Shown piece after piece: positions 22,460 through 29,383 of a stretch of 29,383 nucleotides of DNA (position 1 is its first letter; the number at the start of each line of letters is the position of its first letter). The stretch is from assembly GCA_035294465.1 (NCBI GenBank), contig DATGKW010000244.1, positions 1 to 29,383 on the forward strand, in the 5' to 3' direction. A program made the translations under genes and the position numbers. The stretch is from Paraktedonobacter sp035294465. GTDB lineage: Bacteria; Chloroflexota; Ktedonobacteria; Ktedonobacterales; Ktedonobacteraceae. The notes below the pieces were generated by a model. That model was not told the DNA's origin and did not search any database. It saw only the letters and a program-made list of their open reading frames with translations.

Positions 22460-24130
22460 ATGAGTGAACGCGTTGGGCAGCAGATCGGCCATTATCGGAT
22501 TGTTCGCTTGCTGGGCAGCGGGGGCTTCGCAAACGTCTATCTTGGCGAACATATATATTTGCATACTCAGGCAGCTATCAAAATGCTGCAAACGCGTCTG
22601 ACTGAAGATGATCTGGCCTTTTTCTTGACCGAAGCTCGCACGATTGCTAATCTCACTCATCCTCATATCGTCCAGGTGCTCGACTTTGGCGTCGAAGAGC
22701 AGACCCCTTTTCTGGTGATGACCTACGCGGCCAACGGCTCGTTACGCCAGCGCTATCCCTCCGGCACGCGCGTTGCCCTGGCTGAAGTCGTCAACTATGT
22801 CACACAGATAGCTGAAGCTCTGCAATATGCGCACGCACGTAGACTCGTGCATCGCGATGTCAAGCCTGAGAATATGCTAATGGGGCAGGATGGCAAGATT
22901 CTCTTGAGTGATTTCGGGATCGCGGTGGCTTCTCAGGATACTCACCAGCGTGAGCGGCAGAAGGTCAGAGGGACGGCAGCATATATGGCCCCGGAACAAC
23001 TGCAAGGCAAAGCAGGAACTGCCAGCGATCAGTACGCGCTAGGCATCGTGGTCTATGAGTGGCTTACGGGCCAGCAGCCGTTCCAGGGTTCTTTTATCGA
23101 AATCAGCAATCAGCATCTCTGCACGCCCCCGCCGCCTTTGCGCGAGAAAGCTCCGTATCTTCCTTCTCTGGTCGAGGATGTTGTGGCCACCGCGCTCAGT
23201 AAAGATCCAGACGACCGTTTCCCGACCATTCGCGCCTTCGCCTACGCGCTGAGCAGGTGCGTGGATGAATCCTCATCCACGCCGTTTGTATCTATTTCCT
23301 CTGACGAGCAGGATCCTGTCACTCCGGCCAGTTCGCCGTTCAGTACAGAGGTCAGTGCAGAATCAGAATCTTTGCTATCCGCCGAACAGGACACTCCTCT
23401 TTTACCTCAGCGCCGGCGGGCTGCGGCGATCTGGGAAAACAGGTGGTACCGTTTCGCCATCGTGGGCTTACTTCTTCTCTTGCTGGTAGCCTCCAGCGTG
23501 AGCGCTATTTCCTTACTCATGCGTCACAGCAGCGGCACGCAGACCACTGGCATATCTCAAGGCAAAAATATTGATCACACCCCTGCCGGCCCGACGACGC
23601 CTGGCAGCGGCACATCTGTTCCTGGGCAAACCCCAGTGCCTGGCGGCACGCCCATTCCTACCAGAAACCACCCATCGGCGACGGCTACTGCTACTGCGCC
23701 AGGCGCCGAATCTTCTCCAACGCCGTCGCCGACAGCCACTGCCTCAGGTCCCGTAACGATCCCTGAAAATCTGCAATTAACATGTGTGACGGGGTGCAAT
23801 GTTGCGATAGCTGTCACGCTCAATACGGTGGAGATTAACCGCCAGACGAGCGCAACAGTCTTCAATTTCACTGTGCAGAACGAAGGTCAAGGGGCATGCC
23901 CAGGCATGCACGCCAGTACGCTCTATCTGCAAGGCCCGTCTGGGCAGCAATTCCAGGGCGGCCCGCCAGGTGGCTTTACGACGGCTCAAACGTTGCCAAA
24001 AAATGAAACGGTCACGGAGTACAGCACCTTTGCCTTCACGCCCGCCTCCGGTATTACATATACGCTCAACTCCGGTGTTTCCTGTAACTCAGGCACGGAG
24101 ACATTCCAGGCGGAGACGCTGACGTTCTAG
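22460..24130 (+). CDS. Membrane-anchored eukaryote-like Ser/Thr protein kinase
   Basis: The protein has 556 residues. The kinase domain (about 11-270) is complete: Gly loop LGSGGFANV (18-26), Lys41 in AAIKML, Glu58 of helix C, catalytic loop HRDVKPEN (131-138), DFG (151-153) and APE (177-179). A Ser/Glu-rich juxtamembrane part (270-318) precedes one helix (332-354), then a Pro/Thr/Gly-rich linker (to about 432) and an external beta-rich domain with four cysteines (433-556). The catalytic half should be cytosolic and the tail outside. No PASTA repeats are present, so the ligand differs from cell-wall-sensing PknB types. The ATG has GAGGG about 13 nt upstream. It stands alone and converges on the next operon. 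Confidence 0.93.
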   Translation: MSERVGQQIGHYRIVRLLGSGGFANVYLGEHIYLHTQAAIKMLQTRLTEDDLAFFLTEARTIANLTHPHIVQVLDFGVEEQTPFLVMTYAANGSLRQRYPSGTRVALAEVVNYVTQIAEALQYAHARRLVHRDVKPENMLMGQDGKILLSDFGIAVASQDTHQRERQKVRGTAAYMAPEQLQGKAGTASDQYALGIVVYEWLTGQQPFQGSFIEISNQHLCTPPPPLREKAPYLPSLVEDVVATALSKDPDDRFPTIRAFAYALSRCVDESSSTPFVSISSDEQDPVTPASSPFSTEVSAESESLLSAEQDTPLLPQRRRAAAIWENRWYRFAIVGLLLLLLVASSVSAISLLMRHSSGTQTTGISQGKNIDHTPAGPTTPGSGTSVPGQTPVPGGTPIPTRNHPSATATATAPGAESSPTPSPTATASGPVTIPENLQLTCVTGCNVAIAVTLNTVEINRQTSATVFNFTVQNEGQGACPGMHASTLYLQGPSGQQFQGGPPGGFTTAQTLPKNETVTEYSTFAFTPASGITYTLNSGVSCNSGTETFQAETLTF

Positions 24131-24184
24131 GGGAACGATCTATGCCTGTTCTTCCGGCGGCTTTAGGCTGAGGTCGCAGCATTG

Positions 24185-26284
24185 TCAGGCGGCCGGGTGG
24201 GTGTGGAGAGCTGCATTGAAAAAGGCGATCAGGCGCTGGTCGAACTCGTTGGGGTGGAGGAAACGGGCCTCGGTATGACCGGCATCGGGAACTTCCCATA
24301 ATTCACGAAGAGAAGCGCGAGACGCATTGTACAGGAGACGTGCGTCTCCTGGCATGGTGACTGTATCTTTCATGTCTGCAATAGCATAAAACGGGCGCTG
24401 GCCCAGGGCTGCCATATCGTCAATGTTGCGCATGTTGCTCAGATCAACGCCTGTGCGCAAACGATACAGCGTGAGTACTGGCCAGTCGACCCAGGATGGC
24501 AGCCCCACACGTGGCGCTGTCACCTGCTCGAGGGTCGTCACCAGACTGGCAAAGGGACTTTCTACGGCCACCGCCCGCCAGGCCGGCATCAGAGCCGCCG
24601 CGTGAATGGCGGTCATAGCGCCCATGGATGTCCCGTAGATCCCCAGCCTGCTTTGATCTACATCGGGCCGCTTCTGCAGATAGGCGAGTGCTGCCGCAAC
24701 GTCGCGTGTCTCATCCAGGCCATACGTGCAAATTGTTCCACCGCTTACTCCCTGCGCCCGCTGGTCGATGAGCAGCAGGGCGTACCCGTTCCAGTGCAGG
24801 GCATCTACCAGGGTAGGGTAGGTGCTCTTGATGGAAGAAGGGCGGGTCAGCGGACAGCCGTCCTTCGTCTCAACGACAGGGCAGACGCGGGTGAAGACGG
24901 TTCGGTTGTCTGAAATCCCGTGCAGCAGAAGCAGTGTCGGCGCTTTTCCTTTGTCTCCTGGAGCCGGAACAAACCATCCGCGAATGATGATATGGTCGCT
25001 GGTTTCAAACTGCACGGTCTGATAGGGGACGGTCGGAGGATGCGTGAGCGCAACCCGTTGAGGATACATCAGAAGATTGCAAAGATACCAGTCGAGCAGA
25101 AAAAGCAGCAGACCTACGAGGATCAACAGAGTTCCGGCGGATACGACCAGACGGAGAACGCGGAAGCGCTTTCGCCGTGGAGGAGCCGGAGGCGTTTTGC
25201 GTCCTTCCTTCTCTGGAGCAGAGGCGAAGAGACGCTTCGCCACCAGTACATTGTGCCTGACCGTGTCTGCGAGACGGATTGGCACGGGCGCGTAAGCCCC
25301 GGGAGTCGTCAAGACGGTCTGGGCGGAGAGGAGTGCCCGCAAGTGCCTGGCCTCCTCCAGAGGAGTCAAGGGTCTGGTATGCGGCTGCTGGCTCCAGATG
25401 ATCTGGCGTGCATCGCTAATCTCAATCAGGACGCGCAGATCATGAATAGGCTGGCACGGCAGTTGCACACCAGGGACAATGGAGACCATCGCCTGATGCA
25501 ACTGGCGCAGGAGCGCCCACTGCTCTTCTTGTTGCCTGGCTCTGGCTGAGGCCAGCGGACGCAGCAAAAGAAGGAGCCAGCTTTCTGGTAGGATGTAACT
25601 ACAGGCTAACAGTAGCGCAGTGACCACGAGGCTGATATGGTAGATCGCGTTGAGCACAATGCGATCTCGTCCCTGTCCGCAGAAGGCTAGCACGACTCCC
25701 CCCTCGACCAGAACTAAGGCCAGAGCGTTGACCAGGAAGGCCAGCAGGCCCAACCCCAGACGCCCGTGGTCAAGCGGATAGCTGATCCGTCGCCAGCATT
25801 GGAAATACACCTGGATAATCAGCACATCGAGCGACAGCAGGGCCAGATACCCCAGGGCGCTCTCTGCCAGGGACAGCAAGGAAGGCGCGTAGGTGGGGTC
25901 GGTGCTATCGTAGACCGGCGCGTTCTCGCCCAGGCAGAGGTCGAGGCAGATGGTGGACGCAACCAGGAGCAGGGTATACCAGAAAATCTTGCTCCTCAGC
26001 AGCGACCAGGAGCGGTTGGCCTGAAACATCTGCTTGATCGCCGCGTAATACAGCAGCAGGGTAGCGGGAGCGCTCGCAGCACCGACGACGCGTTGCCAGA
26101 GGTGTAAGGGGCGTGGAACCACGGCTCCTGCCCAGATGGCCAGGCAGAAGCTGCATCCCAGCATGGTCCACAGGACGGGCCGTCCGATCCGTCGGCGGTC
26201 CCGATAGACTTTAGCCAGCAGAAATATTACCAGGCTGAGGAATGACCCCACGGCGCTCCAGATGATCAAGGGGTTGTCTACCAT
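24185..26284 (-). CDS. MAB_1171c/DUF6545-like membrane domain fused to an alpha/beta hydrolase
   Basis: The protein has 699 residues in two halves. Residues 1-240 hold about seven membrane helices. Residues 241-355 form a cytosolic segment with L-x-PL-x-(n)-LLRQLHQAM-(n)-IHDLRVLIEISDARQIIW, which resembles the L-x-PLW...RRVIEIRD pattern of MAB_1171c-type proteins. A basic linker and one more helix (377-399) lead to an alpha/beta hydrolase (420-695): oxyanion LLLHGISDNR (452-461), nucleophile Ser553 in GTSMG, Asp640 and His670. An odd number of N-terminal helices plus the extra helix should place the hydrolase outside, but this needs topology data. The start overlaps the ImmA-like gene by 7 bp. 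Fusion of these two families is unusual to me; the hydrolase substrate is unknown. Confidence 0.8.
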   Translation of the reverse strand: MVDNPLIIWSAVGSFLSLVIFLLAKVYRDRRRIGRPVLWTMLGCSFCLAIWAGAVVPRPLHLWQRVVGAASAPATLLLYYAAIKQMFQANRSWSLLRSKIFWYTLLLVASTICLDLCLGENAPVYDSTDPTYAPSLLSLAESALGYLALLSLDVLIIQVYFQCWRRISYPLDHGRLGLGLLAFLVNALALVLVEGGVVLAFCGQGRDRIVLNAIYHISLVVTALLLACSYILPESWLLLLLRPLASARARQQEEQWALLRQLHQAMVSIVPGVQLPCQPIHDLRVLIEISDARQIIWSQQPHTRPLTPLEEARHLRALLSAQTVLTTPGAYAPVPIRLADTVRHNVLVAKRLFASAPEKEGRKTPPAPPRRKRFRVLRLVVSAGTLLILVGLLLFLLDWYLCNLLMYPQRVALTHPPTVPYQTVQFETSDHIIIRGWFVPAPGDKGKAPTLLLLHGISDNRTVFTRVCPVVETKDGCPLTRPSSIKSTYPTLVDALHWNGYALLLIDQRAQGVSGGTICTYGLDETRDVAAALAYLQKRPDVDQSRLGIYGTSMGAMTAIHAAALMPAWRAVAVESPFASLVTTLEQVTAPRVGLPSWVDWPVLTLYRLRTGVDLSNMRNIDDMAALGQRPFYAIADMKDTVTMPGDARLLYNASRASLRELWEVPDAGHTEARFLHPNEFDQRLIAFFNAALHTHPAA

Positions 26285-26754
26285 CCGTAAATATCCCTGG
26301 CAAGCGCGGAGAACGCGGCTCCCTGGCGGCTAATACAATCCAGGAGCAGCGTGGCTAGCAGCTCAGCCTCCTGTTCTTGTGGGTCGTCATAGCTGAGATT
26401 ACGAGTGACCCACGTCTGAGCAGACTCATGGCGTTGGAAGGCGGCGTAGGTAGGGGTTGCAGGACCATCCGAAAGCATAGGGAGATGCTGTAAAAGCAAG
26501 TGAGATATTTCATGCAATTTGACCGCCTGGGTGAGGATATCATCCAGATTTGCGCGTGTCACGATCAAATCCACATCCTGAAGTGCCAGACAATAGCCAC
26601 TCAGAGCGACCGGCATAGGCTTTTGCTCGAACATCAGGGGCTTTCCACGGCAACCGGCTGTGAAAAGGATAAGTTCGTCGAGCGAAAAGGCCCTTCCCAG
26701 GTGGCGAACGATGAGCGCGAAGACGCGCTGAACGTGCTCAGAGATCTCAGCCAT
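26278..26754 (-). CDS. ImmA/IrrE-like metallopeptidase-type protein (regulator component)
   Basis: The protein has 158 residues with a zincin-like HEISH motif (81-85) on a helix and a later acidic EQEAELLATLLL helix supplying a probable third ligand. This pattern matches the regulator-component proteins that accompany XRE regulators and MAB_1171c proteins in actinobacteria, and more distantly the ImmA/IrrE peptidases that cleave repressors. The N-terminus (FSLDELILFTAGCRGKPL) fits that group. AAGGAG lies 10 nt before the ATG. It starts 27 bp after the HTH gene, and its stop lies inside the start of the membrane-hydrolase gene, so the three are one operon. Cleavage of the HTH partner is an inference. 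Confidence 0.8.
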   Translation of the reverse strand: MAEISEHVQRVFALIVRHLGRAFSLDELILFTAGCRGKPLMFEQKPMPVALSGYCLALQDVDLIVTRANLDDILTQAVKLHEISHLLLQHLPMLSDGPATPTYAAFQRHESAQTWVTRNLSYDDPQEQEAELLATLLLDCISRQGAAFSALARDIYGW

Positions 26755-26781
26755 CGTTACTATACTCCTTGCTTGCCCGAT

Positions 26782-27201
26782 TTACTTCCCTGGTGATGGG
26801 GGAACAGACACCTGAGCTTTGCTAGCCTGCTCCTGGTTGCGCAGGGCAGCGATAATTCCCTCAAGATACCTCTGGACGTCAGGGGAAAGGTTCAGAGAGC
26901 GAAAAGCTACGCGCAGCGTGTTGATCGACTCTTCCTCTTGCGTGTTCTGTGCGGGTGCCAGGGCTTCTAGCTCCGGGAAAAAGTAGGAAGCGGGAACCTG
27001 GAAGAACAGGCAGAGGCGCATCAAGGCATCTCTGCCTGGATTTTTGATGATGCCTTTGCGCACCTTCGCCAGATAAGAGGGGTCCAGTTCTCTTCCAAGA
27101 GCCTGAGAAACCTCCTGGTACGAATATTCTTGACCATCCGGCTTTAGATGAGTTTTAAAAAGGGTATCAACCAGATGCGCAATGATGGGTGTGCTGGCCA
27201 T
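26782..27201 (-). CDS. XRE-type helix-turn-helix regulator
   Basis: The protein has 139 residues. An HTH in residues 26-75 (YSYQEVSQALG, then DPSYLAKVRKG, NPGRDALMRLCLFFQVPASYFFPE) follows the layout of XRE regulators that end in a V-P-x-x-Y-F segment, as seen in actinobacterial genes next to ImmA-like proteins and in EspR-like regulators. The C-terminal 60 residues are helical and charged, likely for dimerisation. GAGGAG lies 5-6 nt before the ATG. It is the first gene of the operon and probably binds the repeated AGGATTAT sites directly upstream, controlling its own expression. Confidence 0.86.
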   Translation of the reverse strand: MASTPIIAHLVDTLFKTHLKPDGQEYSYQEVSQALGRELDPSYLAKVRKGIIKNPGRDALMRLCLFFQVPASYFFPELEALAPAQNTQEEESINTLRVAFRSLNLSPDVQRYLEGIIAALRNQEQASKAQVSVPPSPGK

Positions 27202-27219
27202 CGTTTCTCCTCGAGATTC

Positions 27220-27248
27220 AGGATTATATTCTCTTTTTGAGGATTATA
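27220..27248. promoter_or_regulatory. Two direct AGGATTATA operator-like repeats
   Basis: AGGATTATA occurs at 27220-27228 and again at 27240-27248, exactly 20 bp apart (about two helical turns). Related AT-rich palindromes AGGATGATTATCCT (27289-27302) and AAGATTATCATCTT (27308-27321) follow, spaced 19 bp. They are probable sites for the adjacent HTH protein. Confidence 0.5.
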
Positions 27249-27251
27249 ATC

Positions 27252-27281
27252 TTGACAAACTGTCAGCCTGTTCTGTATACT
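27252..27281 (+). promoter_or_regulatory. Consensus promoter facing away from the HTH operon
   Basis: TTGACA (27252-27257) and TATACT (27276-27281) are 18 bp apart on the plus strand. The start would fall near 27288, inside the large palindrome and 3-5 nt before ATG 27292. By symmetry a minus-strand TATACT lies at 27329-27334, with a poor -35 (TTTTCT), and may serve the HTH operon. Confidence 0.55.
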
Positions 27282-27334
27282 CTCTCCGAGGATGATTATC
27301 CTGAATGAAGATTATCATCTTCGGAGAGAGTATA
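27276..27334. repeat. 59-bp near-perfect palindrome
   Basis: The outer arms TATACTCTCTCCGA (27276-27289) and TCGGAGAGAGTATA (27321-27334) are perfect over 14 bp. After one mismatch GATGAT pairs with ATCATC, and after another ATC pairs with GAT, leaving a 9-nt centre. Each arm contains a smaller AGGAT-type palindrome. It overlaps the -10 of the plus promoter and the start of the 40-codon ORF. Confidence 0.8.
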
Positions 27335-27414
27335 GCATAGAAAAAGAAAGGAGAAAAGATCTCTGCCAGCAACTTGATCGTCTGGTCAAACTCTTTTCGC
27401 TGGTAGACGTATGA
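27292..27414 (+). CDS. Possible 40-residue leaderless ORF
   Basis: ATG 27292 opens a 40-codon frame ending at TGA 27412. The product is highly charged in the middle (EKERRKDL) and ends in an amphipathic helix (QQLDRLVKLFSLVDV), unlike random sequence. There is no ribosome site, but a consensus promoter predicts transcription to start 3-5 nt before the ATG, so translation could be leaderless. It is divergent from the HTH operon and shares its control region. No family is recognised. It could instead be the 5' part of a non-coding RNA, since its first third is fixed by the palindrome. Confidence 0.4.
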   Translation: MIILNEDYHLRREYSIEKERRKDLCQQLDRLVKLFSLVDV

Positions 27415-27439
27415 AGATCACGCCGGAAAAATCCCCCCA

Positions 27440-27476
27440 TGCCATAGAGGGCCACTTCAGTGTGTCCTCTATGGCA
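27440..27476. repeat. Palindromic repeat element, copy 2
   Basis: The arms TGCCATAGAGG (27440-27450) and CCTCTATGGCA (27466-27476) are identical to the outer arms of the element at 15702-15740, while the 15-nt core differs and forms a different short stem with one bulge. It lies between the control region above and the cation efflux gene. Confidence 0.7.
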
Positions 27477-27557
27477 AAGATAACTAATTTTTGTGCCCAG
27501 CAAGATAGATTTGTATAGCGAATTGAAATAATGATGAAATAATAAAGGAAAAGATGC

Positions 27558-29030
27558 TTATGCTTGCTCTTCCGGTGGTTCCGTATGAATGACCACGGAG
27601 CCGAGGCTGGGATAGGCCAGGCGTAGGGTGCGCTGGATCTCCTCGGCTCCCAGATGGGCCTGGCTCAAGGGGATGTGTGGGTCGCAGATGGTGTGCAGCA
27701 CGAGGTCGAGTTCCGGCGGTTGTCCTTTACCAGAGTTGCTGCCGGCCAGCGAGTAGTCGGGCTGGTAGAGATGGACATCGTGTGCGCTGCCCCGGCCCAT
27801 GATGTGGTCGGCAATTTTGACGATGTGCGCGGCCATAACGGGATGCTGGCTCGTCACATCCTGGCGGCGTTCGATGTTGGCGCGGGGGGCTTCGAGGTGC
27901 GTGGTGACGCGGCGCAGCAGTGGATTGTCCTTGAGAATGGCTTGCTCCAGGCGGGTCGCGATGCGATGGGCCTCCTTGAGATCCATATCAGACTGCACCT
28001 CTACATCGAGGTCTGCCTCCAGAGCTCCGTTGACCTCGCGCACATGAATGTCGTGGGCGTGTATCCCGCGCTGCTCCGCCAGGTAGTAAATCTGTTCAGC
28101 AACGGTCTCGCTGGTGGTCTGCGTCGGCTCGACGTGGACCAGGACATCCACGTCGGTTGTGGAGGAGAGAAGGCGCACAGCCTTGATAGCAGCGGCCTCT
28201 ACGCGTTCGCTCAGTTCATGGATCTGCTCAAAAGTGAGGGTGCGAGGAGCGGTGATTACTACATCGGCGAAGAGCTTGTTACCGGCGCGGCGCGCGCGCA
28301 CCCGGCGTATCTCAGTCACGTCTTTGACGCTCTGAATGGCCCGCCGCATTTGCTCGTCCAGCTCTTGCGGCGCGTGATCGGTCAGTGCATCAATGGTATC
28401 TTTAGCCAGGCGCATACTAATCCAGATGACAATCAGCGAGACGCCCAGCGCGGCCACCGCGTCCGCCTGCCCTGTCCACGCTGGCAGGTGCCACGCGCGG
28501 CTAAGATAGACGATGGCCAGGCCGATAATGACAACCAGCGAGCTCCAGATATCGGTTCTGAAGTGCAGCGCGTCGGCTTCTAGCGCCTGGCTACCCAGCC
28601 TGCGCGCTACGCGCAACAGCGCCCGCGAGCGCGTATAGTCCACAAGCACAGCCACGACCATGACCACGAAGGCCCAGATATTGACATCGACTATCTGATC
28701 GTGCAGGATCAGGCGACGAGCAGCCTCATAAATAATCCAGAACGCCGTAAGCAGCAGCAGGCCAGCCTCCAGAAAGGCCGAGAGATTCTCGACCTTACCG
28801 TGACCGTAGTTGTGCGTGGCGTCCGCTGGCTTATCGGCCACGCGCACCGCAAAAAACGTCATCAGGGCCGCGACCAGATCCAGCCCCGAATGAGCTGCCT
28901 CGGCCAGAATCCCCAGGCTGCCGGTGAGCACGGCCACCACGATCTTGATCCCCGTCAAACCGATTGCCGCGCCAACCGAGGAGATCGCAACCATGCGTTT
29001 TTCTCGCTGCGCTTCTCTCGTGGATATCAT
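27558..29030 (-). CDS. Cation diffusion facilitator with three cytoplasmic repeats
   Basis: The protein has 490 residues, much longer than the usual 300. The membrane part (about 14-215) has six helices and both metal-site motifs HxxxD: H47-SGL-D51 in helix 2 and H156-FRT-D160 in helix 5, the Zn2+-type arrangement (His-Asp/His-Asp). The family exports Zn2+ or similar ions by proton antiport as a dimer. The cytoplasmic part holds three ferredoxin-like units (about 218-292, 300-378, 395-485), each with a terminal V-x-V/T-H-x-E-type strand; most relatives have one. ATG 29030 has AGGAAG 7 nt upstream. It has its own promoter and is followed by repeat copy 2. The metal is inferred from the motif. 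Confidence 0.92.
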   Translation of the reverse strand: MISTREAQREKRMVAISSVGAAIGLTGIKIVVAVLTGSLGILAEAAHSGLDLVAALMTFFAVRVADKPADATHNYGHGKVENLSAFLEAGLLLLTAFWIIYEAARRLILHDQIVDVNIWAFVVMVVAVLVDYTRSRALLRVARRLGSQALEADALHFRTDIWSSLVVIIGLAIVYLSRAWHLPAWTGQADAVAALGVSLIVIWISMRLAKDTIDALTDHAPQELDEQMRRAIQSVKDVTEIRRVRARRAGNKLFADVVITAPRTLTFEQIHELSERVEAAAIKAVRLLSSTTDVDVLVHVEPTQTTSETVAEQIYYLAEQRGIHAHDIHVREVNGALEADLDVEVQSDMDLKEAHRIATRLEQAILKDNPLLRRVTTHLEAPRANIERRQDVTSQHPVMAAHIVKIADHIMGRGSAHDVHLYQPDYSLAGSNSGKGQPPELDLVLHTICDPHIPLSQAHLGAEEIQRTLRLAYPSLGSVVIHTEPPEEQA

Positions 29031-29072
29031 TGTATTCTTCCTGCTAGTAGAGTCCGGTCAATTGCTTTAGCT

Positions 29073-29102
29073 ATTCTATGCGATGTGGTGTGGAGATGGC
29101 AA
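29073..29102 (-). promoter_or_regulatory. Promoter of the cation efflux gene
   Basis: On the minus strand TTGCCA (29097-29102) and TAGAAT (29073-29078) are 18 bp apart, with a start near 29066 and a leader of about 36 nt. Confidence 0.5.
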
Positions 29103-29181
29103 GGTTGGTTTCTGGCATGTGATGTTTTTGGCTTTCGGACGAGATACCTGGTGAGATCTCAAAAACCTCTAGGGGATAAAT

Positions 29182-29383
29182 ATGCAACACAAGGAAGCTG
29201 ACCCTTTGGAGCACGCGCTCTACGCGGAACTCTATCGATGCTACGCGCCGAGCCTTTTTGCCTATGTCTATCAGCAAACAGCGTCACGTGAGGATGCTGA
29301 GGACATTGTGCTGGACGTGTTTCTCTCTGTTTTGCAGAATAAACGCTTTCCAACCTTCGACGCGAAGAAGCAAGAAGCCTGGC
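29182..29383 (+). CDS. ECF-type sigma factor, N-terminal part (cut by window edge)
   Basis: The frame from ATG 29182 stays open to the last base (67 codons). AGGGGAT lies about 7 nt upstream. The visible sequence is sigma region 2: LYRCYAPSLFAYVYQQT, then SREDAEDIVLDVFLSVLQ, the D/E-A-E-D-x-V-x-x-x-F core of sigma-70 family region 2.1-2.2. The preceding 15 residues are acidic. It should direct RNA polymerase to a stress or envelope regulon; an anti-sigma gene may lie beyond the edge. It is divergent from the cation efflux gene across 151 bp. Confidence 0.88.
   Translation, partial: MQHKEADPLEHALYAELYRCYAPSLFAYVYQQTASREDAEDIVLDVFLSVLQNKRFPTFDAKKQEAW

Noticed and set aside
27315..27503. 62-codon minus-strand frame across the palindrome and repeat copy 2
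   Set aside because: Part of its sequence is dictated by the two palindromes, there is no ribosome site, and the product is low-complexity.
27654..28583. Plus-strand open frame of 309 codons opposite the cation efflux gene
   Set aside because: It is a shadow of the conserved CDF coding sequence, with no independent evidence.

Overview
This is a moderately GC-rich bacterial chromosome segment with dense genes, no tRNA or rRNA gene, no insertion sequence and no CRISPR array. I infer a member of the Chloroflexota, probably of the Ktedonobacteria type. The reasons are a very large STAND/NACHT-type ATPase with a long repeat region, a eukaryote-like Ser/Thr kinase with a membrane anchor and external domain, a complete T-box-controlled trpS-trp operon, and actinobacteria-like gene families (a MAB_1171c-type membrane protein, a DPPR-synthase-like UbiA protein). 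The assignment is inference only; no phylogenetic marker lies in the window.

Layout. Positions 1-3017 (minus strand) carry a broken membrane-anchored reading frame at the left edge, a polyprenol-phosphate-mannose-synthase-type glycosyltransferase, a UbiA-type prenyltransferase resembling decaprenyl-phosphate phosphoribosyltransferase, and a Crp/Fnr regulator with an intact cyclic-nucleotide cassette. Divergent from the regulator is a small membrane protein that resembles Pycsar-type (DUF5706-like) effectors. It runs tail to tail into a 1673-residue STAND ATPase with roughly thirty helical repeats (3902-8923, minus). Positions 9218-10932 (plus) hold a CtlX-type amidinohydrolase and queC, which overlaps the convergent queF by 16 bp. 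Upstream of queF on the minus strand lie a small Cys-containing ORF, an unknown protein with an internal duplication, and a frameshifted Cys-rich gene. A YCII-domain protein (13093-13398, plus) faces the end of the trp operon.

Positions 13463-22007 (minus) are a complete tryptophan operon, trpS-trpE-trpG-trpD-trpCF-trpB-trpA. It is driven by a near-consensus promoter and preceded by a T-box leader whose specifier codon is UGG and whose acceptor-binding bulge is UGGC, as expected for tRNA-Trp. Uncharged tRNA-Trp should therefore allow transcription of the synthetase and, by readthrough, of the biosynthetic genes.

Positions 22345-24130 (plus) hold a promoter and a membrane-anchored Ser/Thr kinase. 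Positions 24185-27201 (minus) are the most unusual part: a three-gene operon of an XRE-type HTH regulator, an ImmA/IrrE-like HExxH protein, and a membrane protein whose N-terminal half resembles MAB_1171c/DUF6545 proteins and whose C-terminal half is an alpha/beta hydrolase. Upstream are four AGGAT-type half-operators, a 59-bp palindrome, and an opposite-facing consensus promoter that opens almost directly onto a 40-codon ORF. A cation diffusion facilitator with three cytoplasmic ferredoxin-like repeats (27558-29030, minus) and the start of an ECF sigma factor (29182 to the edge, plus) close the window.

Two hairpins with identical 11-bp arms but different cores, at 15702-15740 and 27440-27476, show a dispersed palindromic repeat. 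Two apparent frameshifts (near 130-160 and at 12848-12852) may be real pseudogenes, recoding sites or assembly errors.
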